Below the pieces are notes generated by a model, which worked only from the letters and a program-made list of their open reading frames with translations, searched no databases and was not told the origin of the DNA. 64,000 nucleotides of DNA. Source: Pseudomonadota bacterium. Its GTDB lineage: Bacteria > Pseudomonadota > Gammaproteobacteria > Steroidobacterales > Steroidobacteraceae. A program made the position numbers and the translations under genes. The DNA lies in NCBI GenBank assembly GCA_021808195.1, contig JAKBCE010000014.1, positions 1 through 64,000 on the forward strand, in the 5' to 3' direction. Every line of letters starts with the position of its first letter. Positions within the stretch are counted from its first letter, which is position 1. Shown here piece after piece: positions 62,289-64,000 of this stretch.

Positions 62289-64000
62289 TTGAGCATTCGA
62301 CGGCCTACGCTGCGCCTGACGCTGCCGCTGGCGATTGTCTGGACCGCGCTCTTGCTGGCCGGCTGTGGTGCTGGCTCATCGGCGGGCAACGCCGCGGCGA
62401 GTGCGTCGAGCGTGCCTCCGAGCACCGTCAAGGCCGGTCCGAGCATCTCCGGCACACCGGTGACCACGCTGCAGGCCGAGCAGGCCTACGCCTTCACACC
62501 GACCACGACCGATCCGAGTGGTGCGGCGCTCACATTCACGATCTCCAACAAGCCCGCCTGGGCCAGCTTCGATACCTCGAACGGTGAGTTGAGCGGCACC
62601 CCGGGCAGCGCGGCGGTCGGCATTTATCCGAACATCGTGATCGCGGTGAGCGATGGCAGCCAGAGCGTCTCACTGCCTGCCTTCCAGATCGACGTGCAGG
62701 CCACCCCGATCGTGGCCCAGGCGGGCGCGCCGCTTGTGCTGTACACCGATGTGGACTCAGGCCCGAACTCCGGTGGCGAGAACAACGAGGGGGCGTATCT
62801 GTCGATTTTCGGGAAGAACTTCGGCACCACCGGGCTCGGCAGCACCGTCAAGGTCTACATCGGTGGCGTCGAGGTCAACAACTACCGCTACCTGGGGCCC
62901 TCCCGGGGTCGGCCGGACATTGAGGAAATCTCCGTCCAGGTGGGCAGCCTGAACAATCCCACACCCGGCACACCGCTGCCCATCCAGGTCGTCGTCAATG
63001 GGGCCGCGTCCAATACGGATCACACCTTCACGGTAAATCCCGGGCGGATGCTGTTCGTCAGCCAGAGTGGCAATGACGCCACGGCGATCCCCGGTGACAT
63101 TAGCCATCCCTATCGGTACGTTCAGAACGGGGTCGATGGCGCGTTTGACGTTGCCAAGCCCGGCGATACGATCGTGATGCTCGGTACGCCCCTCAACGGT
63201 CAGCCCATCACCAGCGATCCGACCCCGGCCAGCTCGGCCTGGACCGACACGTACCAGGGATACTTCCTGCGCTTCATCGGCAAGGATGGCACAGCCCCCA
63301 CCGGTGCCGCCGGCACTGGACCTTTTGCACTCATCGCCTACCCGGATCAGGACGTCTATATCTACGAGTCCTACGCGAGCGGCGCAAAGGGCGCCATTAC
63401 CGGCGTCGACCCAACCTCCGGATATGTCGGCGGTCAGTATGTGACGGTGGCCGACCTGCGCATCGAATCGGGTGGTCCCTCCGGCGTGGTCAATGAGCAG
63501 ATTGACGGGGATCACTGGCGAGTGGTGAACAACGAGCTCACCGCCGTGACGGGCACGGCCGACCAGCACAACCTCGCGGGCGGCATCACCGGCAACGGTA
63601 CGAACTCATTCTGGACCGGGAATGATATTCACAACATCAACAGCGGCTCGCCGATGGAGATGCACGGCATCTACATCGACGGCGACGGCTCCTACGACAT
63701 CGCCTACAATTGGATCGCGAATGTCACCGACGGCACCGGATTTCAGGTCTTCGTCAACGGCGGCAACGGCTCGACGGTTGCGAACAACGTCTCCTTCCAT
63801 CACAACCTGATCCAGAACGTTGCCAAGTACGGCATCAATATCGCCGACGGCTCGAGCAACGGGTTCATTTACTACGACAACATCGTCGAGAACGCCGGCG
63901 ACGGCTGCCTGCGATTCAATACGAACACCCTGCACGATGCAAAAATCTACAACAATACGTTCTTCAATTGCAGCACGAACTCCGCCTACGGCGTGGTGGA
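62289..64000 (+). CDS. surface lipoprotein with Ig-like, IPT and beta-helix regions, cut by the right edge
   Basis: TTG at 62289, with GGAG about ten bases upstream, opens a frame that runs to the window end (about 570 residues). The N-terminus is a lipoprotein signal (LPLAIVWTALLLAGCGAGSS, Cys26). Residues about 50-135 look like a putative Ig domain (AYAFTPTTTDPSGAALTFTISNKPAWASFD). Next comes an IPT/TIG-like region (LSIFGKNFGTTGLGSTVKVYIGGVEVNNYRYL). From about 255 the sequence opens MLFVSQSGNDATAIPGDISHPY, the usual entry to a right-handed beta-helix, followed by Asn-rich coils (VVNNELTAV, VANNVSFHHNLI, IYYDNIVENAG). It is probably a polysaccharide-binding or lyase-like surface protein. 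Confidence 0.75.
   Translation, partial: MSIRRPTLRLTLPLAIVWTALLLAGCGAGSSAGNAAASASSVPPSTVKAGPSISGTPVTTLQAEQAYAFTPTTTDPSGAALTFTISNKPAWASFDTSNGELSGTPGSAAVGIYPNIVIAVSDGSQSVSLPAFQIDVQATPIVAQAGAPLVLYTDVDSGPNSGGENNEGAYLSIFGKNFGTTGLGSTVKVYIGGVEVNNYRYLGPSRGRPDIEEISVQVGSLNNPTPGTPLPIQVVVNGAASNTDHTFTVNPGRMLFVSQSGNDATAIPGDISHPYRYVQNGVDGAFDVAKPGDTIVMLGTPLNGQPITSDPTPASSAWTDTYQGYFLRFIGKDGTAPTGAAGTGPFALIAYPDQDVYIYESYASGAKGAITGVDPTSGYVGGQYVTVADLRIESGGPSGVVNEQIDGDHWRVVNNELTAVTGTADQHNLAGGITGNGTNSFWTGNDIHNINSGSPMEMHGIYIDGDGSYDIAYNWIANVTDGTGFQVFVNGGNGSTVANNVSFHHNLIQNVAKYGINIADGSSNGFIYYDNIVENAGDGCLRFNTNTLHDAKIYNNTFFNCSTNSAYGVV

Overview
The window is a contiguous piece of a GC-rich (roughly two thirds G+C) proteobacterial chromosome. 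The gene order is that of a gammaproteobacterium: smc-zipA-ligA; scpA-scpB-rluB; ubiG divergent from gyrA; and gyrA-serC-...-pheA-aroA-cmk-rpsA-ihfB-lapB. The cysteine-poor DksA and the long TrpRS recall the Xanthomonadales/Nevskiales/Steroidobacterales side of the class. That placement is an inference, because no rRNA or tRNA gene was seen.

Bases 1-30200 are mostly core genome. Leftward come queF, dksA and gluQRS. Rightward are smc-zipA-ligA, closed by a perfect hairpin against a convergent bolA-parvulin pair. Next is a translation and chromosome-condensation run: YciO-type protein, trpS, scpA, scpB and an RluB-like protein with an eroded active site. It faces rmuC-ubiG, which diverge from gyrA. 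Then a long co-directional block makes serine (serC, serA), phenylalanine precursors (pheA, aroA) and CMP (cmk), followed by rpsA, ihfB, lapB and galU. lapA is missing between ihfB and lapB.

Bases 30200-44300 are accessory or envelope functions: a FUSC-family membrane protein beside a histidine-kinase remnant; a DUF2934 protein behind a cluster of 7-bp GCGGACA repeats; an OmpR/QseB-type two-component operon whose third gene is a CnoX-like thioredoxin; a divergent three-gene RND efflux operon; and a metallo-hydrolase divergent from an extradiol dioxygenase.

Bases 44390-54320 hold the most interesting block. A BigR/SqrR-type ArsR repressor, with its two sensing cysteines 66 residues apart as in BigR and SqrR, diverges from a compact operon: DUF2892 membrane protein, RND adaptor, RND pump, Acidithiobacillus-type sulfide:quinone oxidoreductase (all three catalytic cysteines present) and TolC. 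A K+ channel and a TauE/SafE exporter follow. The promoter carries a GCTAAT direct repeat at the -35 element and at the -10 edge. I read this as a reactive-sulfur-responsive unit joining sulfide oxidation to tripartite efflux.

Bases 54320-64000 contain a large secreted sortilin-like propeller protein, a DUF190 protein, a YajR-like MFS transporter, and a divergent NRAMP-family transporter (DPGN to DAGA, MPH to APW) behind a clear promoter and a roughly 260-nt structured leader. A lipoprotein with Ig/IPT and beta-helix regions runs off the right edge.
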